Shown piece after piece: positions 1-6,171 of a stretch of 6,171 bases of DNA. Numbering within the stretch: the stretch's first letter is position 1; each line of letters opens with the position of its first letter. The translations under genes and the position numbers were made by a program. The notes beneath the pieces were generated by a model. It searched no databases. It saw only the letters and a program-made list of their open reading frames with translations, and was not told the origin of the DNA. This DNA comes from Bacteroidota bacterium (GTDB taxonomy: Bacteria; Bacteroidota; Bacteroidia; UKL13-3), in NCBI GenBank assembly GCA_947449515.1, contig CANFSD010000107.1, forward strand, positions 1 to 6,171, read 5' to 3'.

Positions 1-580
1 CAAGCTGCTTTTGGATATACTTTCCTAAAATGTCAAATTCTAAATTTACTGAATCCCCAATTTGGATGTCCTTAAAATTGGTATGCGCATAGGTATACGG
101 AATAATAGCAACCGAAAAGGTATTGGCCTGGCATTGAACCACCGTTAAACTGGTTCCGTTGATACAAATACTTCCTTTTGGTACCAATAAATTGGCCTGC
201 TCTTCTTGGTTCAAAGTAAACTGAAATTCCCAACTGCCATTCTTGTCGGTAATTTGACTGCATATTGCCCAATCGTCTACGTGGCCTTGCACTATATGGC
301 CATCAAACCTTCCATTGGCCAACATACAACGTTCAATATTCATTGTTTGCCCTAGCTTTAATTTGCCCAAATTGGTCTTGGAAAGTGTTTCTGCAATAGC
401 AGTTACCCTATGCGCGTTTTCCCTTAATTCAACCACCGTTAAGCATACGCCATTATGCGCCACGCTTTGGTCTATCTTCAATTCATGGCTTAGGTTCGAC
501 CCAATCCATAAATCTAAATTGCTGTTGATTGGGACGAGTTCCAAAACAGTTCCTGTTGTTTCAATAATTCCTGTAAACAC
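1..580 (-). CDS. ribE: Riboflavin synthase (alpha chain), 3' end cut by window edge
   Basis: This enzyme catalyses the last step of riboflavin synthesis: two 6,7-dimethyl-8-ribityllumazine molecules dismutate to riboflavin and a pyrimidinedione, in the cytoplasm. Reading down from 580, 193 codons are open to the edge. The protein begins (M)FTGIIE, the family's N-terminal signature. The two lumazine-binding half-barrels are visible: residues 1 to about 97 with SVAHNGVCLTV (38-49) and NIERC, then about 98-193 with GHVDDW (99-104), KGSICINGTSLTV (135-147), IIPYTYAHTNF (159-169) and VNLEFDILGKY (178-188). Ser39, Cys46, His100, Ser144 and Asp183 sit where E. coli RibE has Ser41, Cys48, His102, Ser146 and Asp185. 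The family is usually about 195-215 residues, so only a few residues are missing. The start is GTG: the preceding in-frame codon is the TAA of the upstream gene, and the first internal ATG is about 80 codons in. The zero gap suggests co-transcription and perhaps translational coupling. ribE is the symbol used in many genomes; it is called ribC in E. coli. Confidence 0.95.
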   Translation of the reverse strand, partial: MFTGIIETTGTVLELVPINSNLDLWIGSNLSHELKIDQSVAHNGVCLTVVELRENAHRVTAIAETLSKTNLGKLKLGQTMNIERCMLANGRFDGHIVQGHVDDWAICSQITDKNGSWEFQFTLNQEEQANLLVPKGSICINGTSLTVVQCQANTFSVAIIPYTYAHTNFKDIQIGDSVNLEFDILGKYIQKQL

Positions 581-3271
581 TTATTTAATAATATTAATAG
601 TACCTCTCAGTACGCGTTTTTTACTTCCGTCTAAATAACTTTCACTTACCTCGGCAATGTAATAATACACGCCTTCACTCAATTCTGCACCCGATTTTTG
701 GTCGCAACCATTCCAATTAATATCAATATCATTGGTATGAAAAACCTCCTGTCCCCAGCGGTTATAAATGCTAATATCAACCTTGTCAATAAACCTGTAT
801 GGGAATGGATTTAATAAATCATTTTTGCCATCTGCATTGGGGGTGAAAACTGTTGGGATACTGTAAAATGGGCAATTATCAATGCATTTGACATTGGTTA
901 AATAACTCTGGTTGTTAAATGAATCAACTGCTGCCACGGCATAACAACCCGCAATAGAAAACTTTAATTGCTCCCTTTTATCAATATATTGGTTCGAACC
1001 GAACCCAACACTGTCTAATAATTTCCAAACTTCACTTGTGTTTTTACGCCAATAAATTCTATACTTTACCACATCTTGATCGCAAGTGGTTGGATAGTTC
1101 CAATTTAATTTTACTTCTAATGCAGTGAAAGAATTACATGGAGTATCAATAGTAAATGCAGGTGAACATGGCCTTATAGTATCTATTGGAATGCCACAAA
1201 CTTCCTGTGATTTATTGCGCAATAAAGCTGCATAGTACTGCGGATTATATCCGCCTTTGGTTTCAACTAAATAACAATAGGTTTTGCCATTCACCAATCC
1301 TGTATCAATAAATTGATTACTGGTGGTGGTGCCTATTGAGTCAAAAATATTGAATGCATTCTTTTTGTAAATAACACTTTCTTTATTGATCCATGGCACA
1401 TCTGCTTTCCAATTTAATACCAAAGTTCTGTTGGTGCTCCCTATACTTAATTTAACAGATCCTGCCACATTGCTTTCTTCAATTAATTCATCATTGCCAT
1501 TATTGGTGCAATAAAATAAGACCTTGTAGTAATAAGTTTGGTTAAGGGTATTTAAACTTGAATCTAAGTAATAAGCATCCTGTAATTGAGAAAAAGAGGA
1601 ATAGGTTTGTTCCGAACCCACATTGCTAAAATTAGACGCGGCTTGGGTTGATCGCTGTAATTGGAATTTATAGGGTGGCTTAAATTGGTTTGAATCCAAA
1701 ATGGTTGGTTTGAGCCATTCTACTTGAATTTTCCCTGCTGTGTTTGAAGTGCTTTCAACACTAACTTTGGTGATAATGGGCTGTGTTCTTAAGATAATAT
1801 CACAAACTTCTTTGCTGGCATAACTTTCTGTTTTCTCTCCAATTAATATTACCGTGCCATCTTCATTTCTTGGATAATACCAACTGGTCACTAAATAGCA
1901 ATACCTAATGAGGGGAGAAATGCCTTTGCCATTGTTATTATCAAAATAACGCGCATTGTTTACTCCTTTTGTGGTATCAAACAATACATAACCGGTATAG
2001 GCCGGAACACCCGTTTCGCATGCTGAATGCTGCCAATAACTGGAATCAATTCTACGGTATATTTTATAACCTAAGGCAATTCTACAGGTATCTCGGTCCC
2101 AGCTTAATTTAAAACCATTACTGTCTTTTACAATACCTACATTTTGCGGCGCTGGCCCAACCACCTTAATATTCCAATACTTAATATCAAACAAAGGATT
2201 GGTATTGTGGTTGTCCATGGCTTTAAATACGGCCATGTGCGGCGTATACCTAATTGCATTGCAACTCGGACTCCATTTAAATATTCCTGTAACGCCTGTA
2301 TAAGGGCCCTCTGGATTGGTAGGGGTCATTTTTGCAGGGCTGTTCATTTGTACAAATGGCCCGCCAAAATATTGGAGTTTGATGCTTTGACCAGGATTGG
2401 GATCTGTGGCCAAAATATTTCTTTGCAATAATTTGTTTGCCTCAACACAAGTGTCATTTGGCACATTCAAAACAGGAGGGTTGTTATCGCAATTGTTATA
2501 GATATACACCTGCATATCTCTAACCACAAACCCAATCATTTTACCCGCTCTAAATTCTTGAATTAAAATGGCCCAATTGTAATGACCAGCTTCCAAAGGG
2601 GTGCGCCAAGTTAGTTGGCCTGTATTTAACTCAATATGAAAAGTATCTGAATGACTTGGAATGGTAAAATTAGGTACCTCAATGCCCATTGACATTTTTG
2701 GAGCTATGATGCTAAATACCAAACTATCCCCATCGGGGTCGTAGGCAGAAGGATTATGGGTAAAGGTTTTATTTACGCAACCTACATCTACCGGAGGCAT
2801 TAACAATACAGGTGATTGGTTATTGCCAATAGATGGTTTAACATTTAAAAGAGATTCTATGTAAATAGGAATACTTACACTTTTTCCGCCATTAATATTT
2901 TTAATACCATCTACGCGGTTTTGATCTGTAATATTGATGAGGTAAGTATAGGGGCCAGGATAAGTGTGGGTGGTACGATAAATATTCATCTTTATCGTAT
3001 TGTTAATGTCTGGATTTACAATTTGTCCATTCCCATTTGCGCGCGGAACAATTTCAGATTTTCCATCCCCAAAAAAAACTTCTATTTCTTGTCTGTCTGC
3101 GGCAGTATTTGCTGGGTCGGTATAGGTGAATACCGTTATTTCATAAGTATACCCCGAAATTTGTTTGTAGGTAATTTCACCTGCTCTGTAATGCGTAGCA
3201 AAAATAGGAGAGGTGCTACTCAATAATAGAATTAGTACAACAATGAATTTACGCAATTTGACCATTACCAT
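581..3271 (-). CDS. Secreted multidomain protein with T9SS type B (gliding motility-associated) C-terminal domain
   Basis: An 896-residue predicted surface or secreted protein of unknown ligand. Residues 1-25 form a signal peptide: a basic KLRK, a VVLILLL core, and likely cleavage after IFA. Residues 26-140 (THYRAGEITYKQ, with FFGDG at 67-70) look like the PKD-like N-terminal module common in Bacteroidota surface proteins. Residues about 152-260 and 264-372 look cadherin-like; the first carries an Asp-rich DPDGDS (178-183), a possible calcium site. Four fibronectin III-like segments follow (about 373-490, 497-603, 605-692 and 700-797). Residues about 800-896 are the gliding-motility CTERM / T9SS type B sorting domain (TIGR04131 family): VFTPNADGKND (808-818), IYNRWGQEVF (835-844), SEGVYYY (865-871) and a final RGTINIIK. 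By family knowledge it is exported by Sec, then by the type IX secretion system. There are 18 cysteines, mostly in the Ig-like domains, suggesting disulfides. ATG 3271 was chosen; ATG 3265 (residue 3) is equally possible. Role in adhesion or gliding is inferred. No catalytic domain was recognised. Confidence 0.92.
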   Translation of the reverse strand: MVMVKLRKFIVVLILLLSSTSPIFATHYRAGEITYKQISGYTYEITVFTYTDPANTAADRQEIEVFFGDGKSEIVPRANGNGQIVNPDINNTIKMNIYRTTHTYPGPYTYLINITDQNRVDGIKNINGGKSVSIPIYIESLLNVKPSIGNNQSPVLLMPPVDVGCVNKTFTHNPSAYDPDGDSLVFSIIAPKMSMGIEVPNFTIPSHSDTFHIELNTGQLTWRTPLEAGHYNWAILIQEFRAGKMIGFVVRDMQVYIYNNCDNNPPVLNVPNDTCVEANKLLQRNILATDPNPGQSIKLQYFGGPFVQMNSPAKMTPTNPEGPYTGVTGIFKWSPSCNAIRYTPHMAVFKAMDNHNTNPLFDIKYWNIKVVGPAPQNVGIVKDSNGFKLSWDRDTCRIALGYKIYRRIDSSYWQHSACETGVPAYTGYVLFDTTKGVNNARYFDNNNGKGISPLIRYCYLVTSWYYPRNEDGTVILIGEKTESYASKEVCDIILRTQPIITKVSVESTSNTAGKIQVEWLKPTILDSNQFKPPYKFQLQRSTQAASNFSNVGSEQTYSSFSQLQDAYYLDSSLNTLNQTYYYKVLFYCTNNGNDELIEESNVAGSVKLSIGSTNRTLVLNWKADVPWINKESVIYKKNAFNIFDSIGTTTSNQFIDTGLVNGKTYCYLVETKGGYNPQYYAALLRNKSQEVCGIPIDTIRPCSPAFTIDTPCNSFTALEVKLNWNYPTTCDQDVVKYRIYWRKNTSEVWKLLDSVGFGSNQYIDKREQLKFSIAGCYAVAAVDSFNNQSYLTNVKCIDNCPFYSIPTVFTPNADGKNDLLNPFPYRFIDKVDISIYNRWGQEVFHTNDIDINWNGCDQKSGAELSEGVYYYIAEVSESYLDGSKKRVLRGTINIIK

Positions 3272-3290
3272 GGGGTAAAATTAGAAGATG

Positions 3291-3322
3291 CTAAATTAAG
3301 GGATTTTGTTGCATTTGCTCAA
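3291..3322 (-). promoter_or_regulatory. Candidate Bacteroidota-type promoter for the surface-protein/ribE unit
   Basis: On the minus strand a TTG (3322-3320) is followed after 21 nt by TAATTTAG (3298-3291), one mismatch from the Bacteroidota -7 box TAnnTTTG. The published -33 element is TTTG or TTG, with spacing of about this size. It lies just after the sdhB terminator and about 20 nt before the ATG at 3271, which would leave a very short leader. In such AT-rich DNA a match like this can occur by chance, so this is a weak prediction. It is supported mainly by the need for a promoter after a terminator. Confidence 0.35.
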
Positions 3323-3323
3323 T

Positions 3324-3360
3324 AAAAAAACCACGATTACATAAATGTAACCGTGGTTTT
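3324..3360 (-). terminator. Intrinsic terminator of the sdh operon
   Basis: Read on the minus strand, AAAACCACG (3360-3352) pairs with CGTGGTTTT (3335-3327). A G-T wobble (3351/3336) and TTACAT-type arms (3350-3345 with 3342-3337) extend this to about 16 pairs around a tiny AT loop. Seven T residues (3330-3324) follow, overlapping the base of the stem. It begins 26 nt after the sdhB stop codon, the normal place for a rho-independent terminator. The stem is almost symmetric, so it might also stop transcription from the other strand, but no plus-strand gene is seen. Confidence 0.88.
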
Positions 3361-3386
3361 ACTTGTTTTTGCCTTTTAGGCTTGAA

Positions 3387-4148
3387 TTATTTAGATGAAC
3401 TTAATTCTGCTGAGATATAATCTCTGTTCATTCTAGCAATATGCGTTAAAGAAATTTCCTTAGGGCATTCAGCACTACAAGCGCCAGTATTGGTACATGA
3501 ACCAAAACCTTCGCTGTCCATTTGCGCTACCATTTCCATTACGCGTTGTTTTCTTTCAGGTTGTCCTTGCGGCAACAAAGCAAATTGAGAAACTTTAGCC
3601 GAAACAAATAGCATTGCTGATGCATTTTTACAAGCGGCAACGCAAGCACCACAACCAATACAAGAAGCTGCAGCAAATGACTCATCTGCATCGTCTTTTG
3701 GAATTGGCAAAGCATTTGCATCTTGGGCATTTCCAGTATTAATTGAAATAAAACCACCCGCTGAGATAATACGATCAAAAGCAGATCTGTCTACTACCAA
3801 ATCCTTAATTACAGGGAATGGTGAAGCTCTCCATGGTTCAACTACAATGGTATCGCCATCGTTGAAGCTACGCATGTGTAATTGGCAAGTAGTAATACCT
3901 TGTTTAGGGCCATGTGGTCTGCCATTGATAAACATACTGCACATGCCACAAATTCCTTCACGACAATCGTGGTCAAAAGCAATAGGTTCTTTTCCCTCTA
4001 CAATGAGTCTTTCATTTAAAACGTCGAACATTTCTAGAAACGACATATCGGTAGAAATATCGTTCACTTTATAGGTTTCGAACTGACCTTTATCTTTGGC
4101 ATTTTTTTGACGCCAAACTTTTAAACTGAGATTTAAATTTTTTTCCAT
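3387..4148 (-). CDS. sdhB: Succinate dehydrogenase / fumarate reductase iron-sulfur subunit
   Basis: A 253-residue electron-transfer subunit of complex II, passing electrons from the SdhA flavin to quinone at the membrane anchor. The N-terminal ferredoxin-like domain holds the [2Fe-2S] ligands Cys62, Cys67, Cys70 and Cys88 in DCREGICGMC (61-70) and GITTC (84-88). The C-terminal domain has CIGCGACVAAC (163-173) plus SCTNTGACSAECP (217-229). By comparison with E. coli SdhB and Wolinella FrdB, Cys163, 166, 169 and 228 should bind [4Fe-4S], and Cys173, 218 and 224 [3Fe-4S]. All ligands are present and the length is normal for the family. The ATG at 4148 follows an A-rich leader (AAATAAAAATGG) with no Shine-Dalgarno, as is usual in Bacteroidota. 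The gene lies 109 bp after sdhA and ends just before a strong terminator, so it is the last gene of the operon. Sequence alone does not say whether the complex runs mainly as dehydrogenase or as fumarate reductase; sdhB is the conventional name. Confidence 0.97.
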   Translation of the reverse strand: MEKNLNLSLKVWRQKNAKDKGQFETYKVNDISTDMSFLEMFDVLNERLIVEGKEPIAFDHDCREGICGMCSMFINGRPHGPKQGITTCQLHMRSFNDGDTIVVEPWRASPFPVIKDLVVDRSAFDRIISAGGFISINTGNAQDANALPIPKDDADESFAAASCIGCGACVAACKNASAMLFVSAKVSQFALLPQGQPERKQRVMEMVAQMDSEGFGSCTNTGACSAECPKEISLTHIARMNRDYISAELSSSK

Positions 4149-4157
4149 TTTTATTTA

Positions 4158-4256
4158 AGCTTTTAGCCTTTAGCTGTGAGCCTTTGGCTTTTTTATTAAT
4201 AGGTTATTTTTGCAAAATGTTTTCAGCTAAGAGCCAAAGGCCAATAGCTAAAAGCC
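4158..4256. repeat. Paired inverted arrays of 7-nt units (RGCYNTT-like) forming an imperfect hairpin
   Basis: On the plus strand, 4158-4192 reads as five consecutive heptamers: AGCTTTT, AGCCTTT, AGCTGTG, AGCCTTT, GGCTTTT. On the minus strand, 4256-4222 reads as five more: GGCTTTT, AGCTATT, GGCCTTT, GGCTCTT, AGCTGAA. The two arrays face each other across a 29-nt spacer that contains the palindrome TTTTGCAAAA (4208-4217). In the sdh transcript, 4247-4255 pairs with 4159-4167 (9 bp) and 4232-4242 with 4179-4189 (11 pairs, one G-U). The element fills the sdhA-sdhB spacer and stops one base short of the sdhA stop codon. No T-run follows the hairpin on the minus strand, so it does not look like a terminator. 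It could be an mRNA stability or processing element between cistrons, or a copy of a dispersed genomic repeat. Confidence 0.75.
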
Positions 4257-4257
4257 T

Positions 4258-6171
4258 TTATTTATAACTTCTTTGGGCAATTTTAATGTTTTCGTAAACC
4301 AAATCTTCCTTGTGTAATTCCCAGGTGTTTCCTTCAAAATATTCCCAAGCGGCAACATATTTGTAATGTTCGTCATCACGCATTGCTTCACCTTCTTCTG
4401 TTTGGAATTCTTCACGGAAATGGCCACCACAACTTTCGTTACGGGTTAAGGCATCTTTACACATTAATTCACCTAGCTCTAAGAAATCTGCTACACGAAC
4501 TGCTTTTTCCAATTCAGGATTCATTTCGTTTGCTTCTCCTGGAATACGTACTTCGCTCCAGAATTCTTTTCTTAATGCTTGAATATCGCTAATGGCTTTG
4601 GTTAATTCTTCAGAATTACGCGCCATACCACATTTGTTCCACATAATTAAGCCAAGGCGTTTGTGGAAATGATCCACAGATTTGCTTCCTTTAATACCCA
4701 TTAATTGGTCAATAGTACCTTTAACCTTGTTCTCTGCTGCCACAAATGCTTCATGGTCGGTAGAGATTGCTTTGGTCATGATTTCTTTGCTCAAATAAGC
4801 ACCAATTGTGTATGGAATTACAAAATAACCATCTGCCAAACCTTGCATCAAAGCAGATGCGCCCAAACGGTTTGCACCATGGTCTGAGAAGTTTGCTTCT
4901 CCCAATGCATATAAACCTGGGATATTGGTCATCAAGTTATAATCCACCCATAATCCACCCATTGTATAATGCACAGCAGGATAAATCATCATTGGTTGCT
5001 CGTATGGATTAACACCGGTAATTTGTTGGTACATGTCAAACAAGTTGCCATATTTTTCTTTTACAACGGCACGACCCATTTCTACAATTTGATCTTCTGT
5101 TGGGTTATGGATACCTTTTTTAGTTGCTTCCATATTACCGTAACGCTTGGTATTAAATGCAAAATCCAAGAATACAGCTTCACCAGTTTTGTTTACGCCA
5201 AATCCAGCATCACATCTTTCTTTGGCAGCACGGCTAGCTACGTCGCGTGGCACTAAATTACCAAAGGCAGGATATCTTCTTTCCAAATAGTAATCTCTGT
5301 CCTCTTCTTTAATATCATTTGGTTTGATCCTGTTTTCACGCAATGCAATGGCATCTTCTTTTTTAGCTGGAACCCAAATTCTACCATCATTCCTTAATGA
5401 CTCACTCATCAAAGTTAATTTTGATTGGTGATCGCCAGAAACAGGAATACAAGTTGGATGAATTTGTGTAAAGCAAGGGTTTGCCATCATAGCACCTTTC
5501 TTATGTGCTTTCCAAGCTGCAGTTACGTTAGAACCCATAGCATTGGTTGAAAGGTAAAATACGTTTCCGTATCCACCAGTACATAACAATACAGCATGTC
5601 CAAAATGGCGCTCTAAATTACCAGTGGTAAGGTCGCGGGCAATAATACCTCTACAAACGCCATCAATAGTAACTACTTCTAACATTTCATGACGGGCATA
5701 CATTTTTACATTACCCATACCTACTTGGCGTTGTAAGCCACTGTAGGCACCTAATAACAACTGTTGACCGGTTTGTCCAGCAGCATAAAATGTTCTTTGC
5801 ACTTGGGTACCACCAAAAGAACGGTTGCTCAATAAGCCTCCGTATTCGCGTGCAAATGGCACACCAGATGCCACACATTGGTCGATGATATTTGCACTCA
5901 CTTCAGCTAAACGATAAACGTTTGCTTCACGCGCACGGTAATCACCGCCTTTAATAGTATCGTAAAATAAACGGTAGGTTGAATCACCATCGTTTTGGTA
6001 ATTTTTTGCTGCATTGATACCTCCTTGTGCCGCAATACTGTGCGCACGACGAGCAGAATCTTGGAAACAAAATACTTTTACTTTATAGCCTAATTCTGCC
6101 AATGAAGCAGCTGCTGAGGCTCCGGCAAGGCCCGAACCAATTATAAGAACTTCCAAACTGCGTTTGTTGGC
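4258..6171 (-). CDS. sdhA: Succinate dehydrogenase / fumarate reductase flavoprotein subunit, 5' end cut by window edge
   Basis: The catalytic subunit of complex II, oxidising succinate to fumarate with covalent FAD on the cytoplasmic side. The frame is open to the right edge, giving 637 visible residues starting ANKRSLEVLIIGSG. The TTG at 6156 that could be taken as a start is an internal Leu just before the FAD-binding fold. About 30-40 N-terminal residues are probably missing, judging from family length. In visible numbering: GSGLAG (12-17) is the dinucleotide fold; His44 in AHSIAAQGG is the expected covalent FAD site; HPT begins at 238; LMSESLRNDG (254-263) stands where E. coli enzymes have LMTEGCRGEGG and keeps the Glu and Arg; PRDVASRA (308-315) holds the proton-shuttle Arg region; HYTMGG begins at 401; HGANRLGASAL (431-441) holds the substrate Arg. 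RNESCGGHFR is the conserved C-terminal motif. It is followed by sdhB, and the membrane cytochrome b gene is expected upstream, outside the window. Confidence 0.97.
   Translation of the reverse strand, partial: ANKRSLEVLIIGSGLAGASAAASLAELGYKVKVFCFQDSARRAHSIAAQGGINAAKNYQNDGDSTYRLFYDTIKGGDYRAREANVYRLAEVSANIIDQCVASGVPFAREYGGLLSNRSFGGTQVQRTFYAAGQTGQQLLLGAYSGLQRQVGMGNVKMYARHEMLEVVTIDGVCRGIIARDLTTGNLERHFGHAVLLCTGGYGNVFYLSTNAMGSNVTAAWKAHKKGAMMANPCFTQIHPTCIPVSGDHQSKLTLMSESLRNDGRIWVPAKKEDAIALRENRIKPNDIKEEDRDYYLERRYPAFGNLVPRDVASRAAKERCDAGFGVNKTGEAVFLDFAFNTKRYGNMEATKKGIHNPTEDQIVEMGRAVVKEKYGNLFDMYQQITGVNPYEQPMMIYPAVHYTMGGLWVDYNLMTNIPGLYALGEANFSDHGANRLGASALMQGLADGYFVIPYTIGAYLSKEIMTKAISTDHEAFVAAENKVKGTIDQLMGIKGSKSVDHFHKRLGLIMWNKCGMARNSEELTKAISDIQALRKEFWSEVRIPGEANEMNPELEKAVRVADFLELGELMCKDALTRNESCGGHFREEFQTEEGEAMRDDEHYKYVAAWEYFEGNTWELHKEDLVYENIKIAQRSYK

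Noticed and set aside
72..272. Minus-strand open frame of 66 codons
   Set aside because: It is in another frame inside ribE, whose own frame carries the riboflavin synthase motifs throughout.
581..583. Surface-protein gene and ribE as one gene broken by a point stop codon
   Set aside because: The upstream protein ends in the normal position for the T9SS type B domain, and ribE begins exactly at its conserved N-terminal signature. They are two complete neighbouring genes.
315..638. Plus-strand open frame of 107 codons
   Set aside because: It lies antisense to ribE and the end of the surface-protein gene, both well supported by motifs. Its translation shows no recognisable family.
3371..3381. 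Short palindrome GCCTTTTAGGC just after sdhB
   Set aside because: It has only a 4-bp stem and a 3-nt loop. It resembles one heptamer unit but is not a tandem array, and the strong terminator next to it explains the end of transcription.
3539..3778. Minus-strand 79-codon frame within sdhB
   Set aside because: It overlaps the [4Fe-4S]/[3Fe-4S] region of sdhB in another frame. Its Leu/Gln-rich translation is typical of an out-of-frame shadow.
4158..4256. sdhA-sdhB spacer hairpin as an intrinsic terminator
   Set aside because: The stem is interrupted, the loop is long, no T-run follows it in the direction of transcription, and sdhB follows at once in the same operon.
4383..5256. Several plus-strand open frames of 60-95 codons opposite sdhA
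   Set aside because: They mutually overlap, have low-complexity translations and lie wholly antisense to the conserved sdhA coding sequence.

Overview
The window suggests a member of the Bacteroidota. It is AT-rich and all recognisable genes lie on the minus strand. One large secreted protein ends in the gliding-motility/type IX secretion (T9SS) type B C-terminal domain, which is essentially limited to this phylum. The succinate dehydrogenase subunits are of the Bacteroidota type, and no clear Shine-Dalgarno sequences precede the starts. I cannot place it more precisely, although the heptamer repeats and protein style would fit a Cytophagales, Sphingobacteriales, Chitinophagales or Saprospirales relative.

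Layout in transcription order, from the right edge to the left. (1) sdhA, 6171-4258, is the flavoprotein subunit of succinate:quinone oxidoreductase. Its 5' end is cut off by the window edge. (2) A 109-bp spacer holds two facing arrays of five degenerate 7-nt units that can fold into a long imperfect hairpin. (3) sdhB, 4148-3387, is the iron-sulfur subunit with all three cluster motifs intact. (4) A strong intrinsic terminator (3360-3324) ends the sdh unit; a weak Bacteroidota-type promoter candidate follows it. (5) A gene for an 896-residue secreted multidomain protein (3271-581) has a signal peptide, cadherin/PKD-like domains, fibronectin III-like domains and a T9SS sorting domain. (6) ribE, riboflavin synthase (580-1), starts with GTG directly after the TAA of the previous gene and in the same frame. 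It is cut by the left edge within its last codons.

SdhA and SdhB form the peripheral catalytic arm of respiratory complex II. The membrane cytochrome b (sdhC) should lie just beyond the right edge. The terminator separates this unit from a second one in which the surface protein and riboflavin synthase are probably co-transcribed. Riboflavin synthase makes the precursor of the FAD used by SdhA, but nothing in the sequence shows that the two units are regulated together.

No new defence, mobile or biosynthetic system is visible. The parts most worth a second look are the paired heptamer arrays between sdhA and sdhB and the zero-gap, same-frame TAA-GTG junction between the surface protein gene and ribE. 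No gene-free stretch exceeds about 115 bp.
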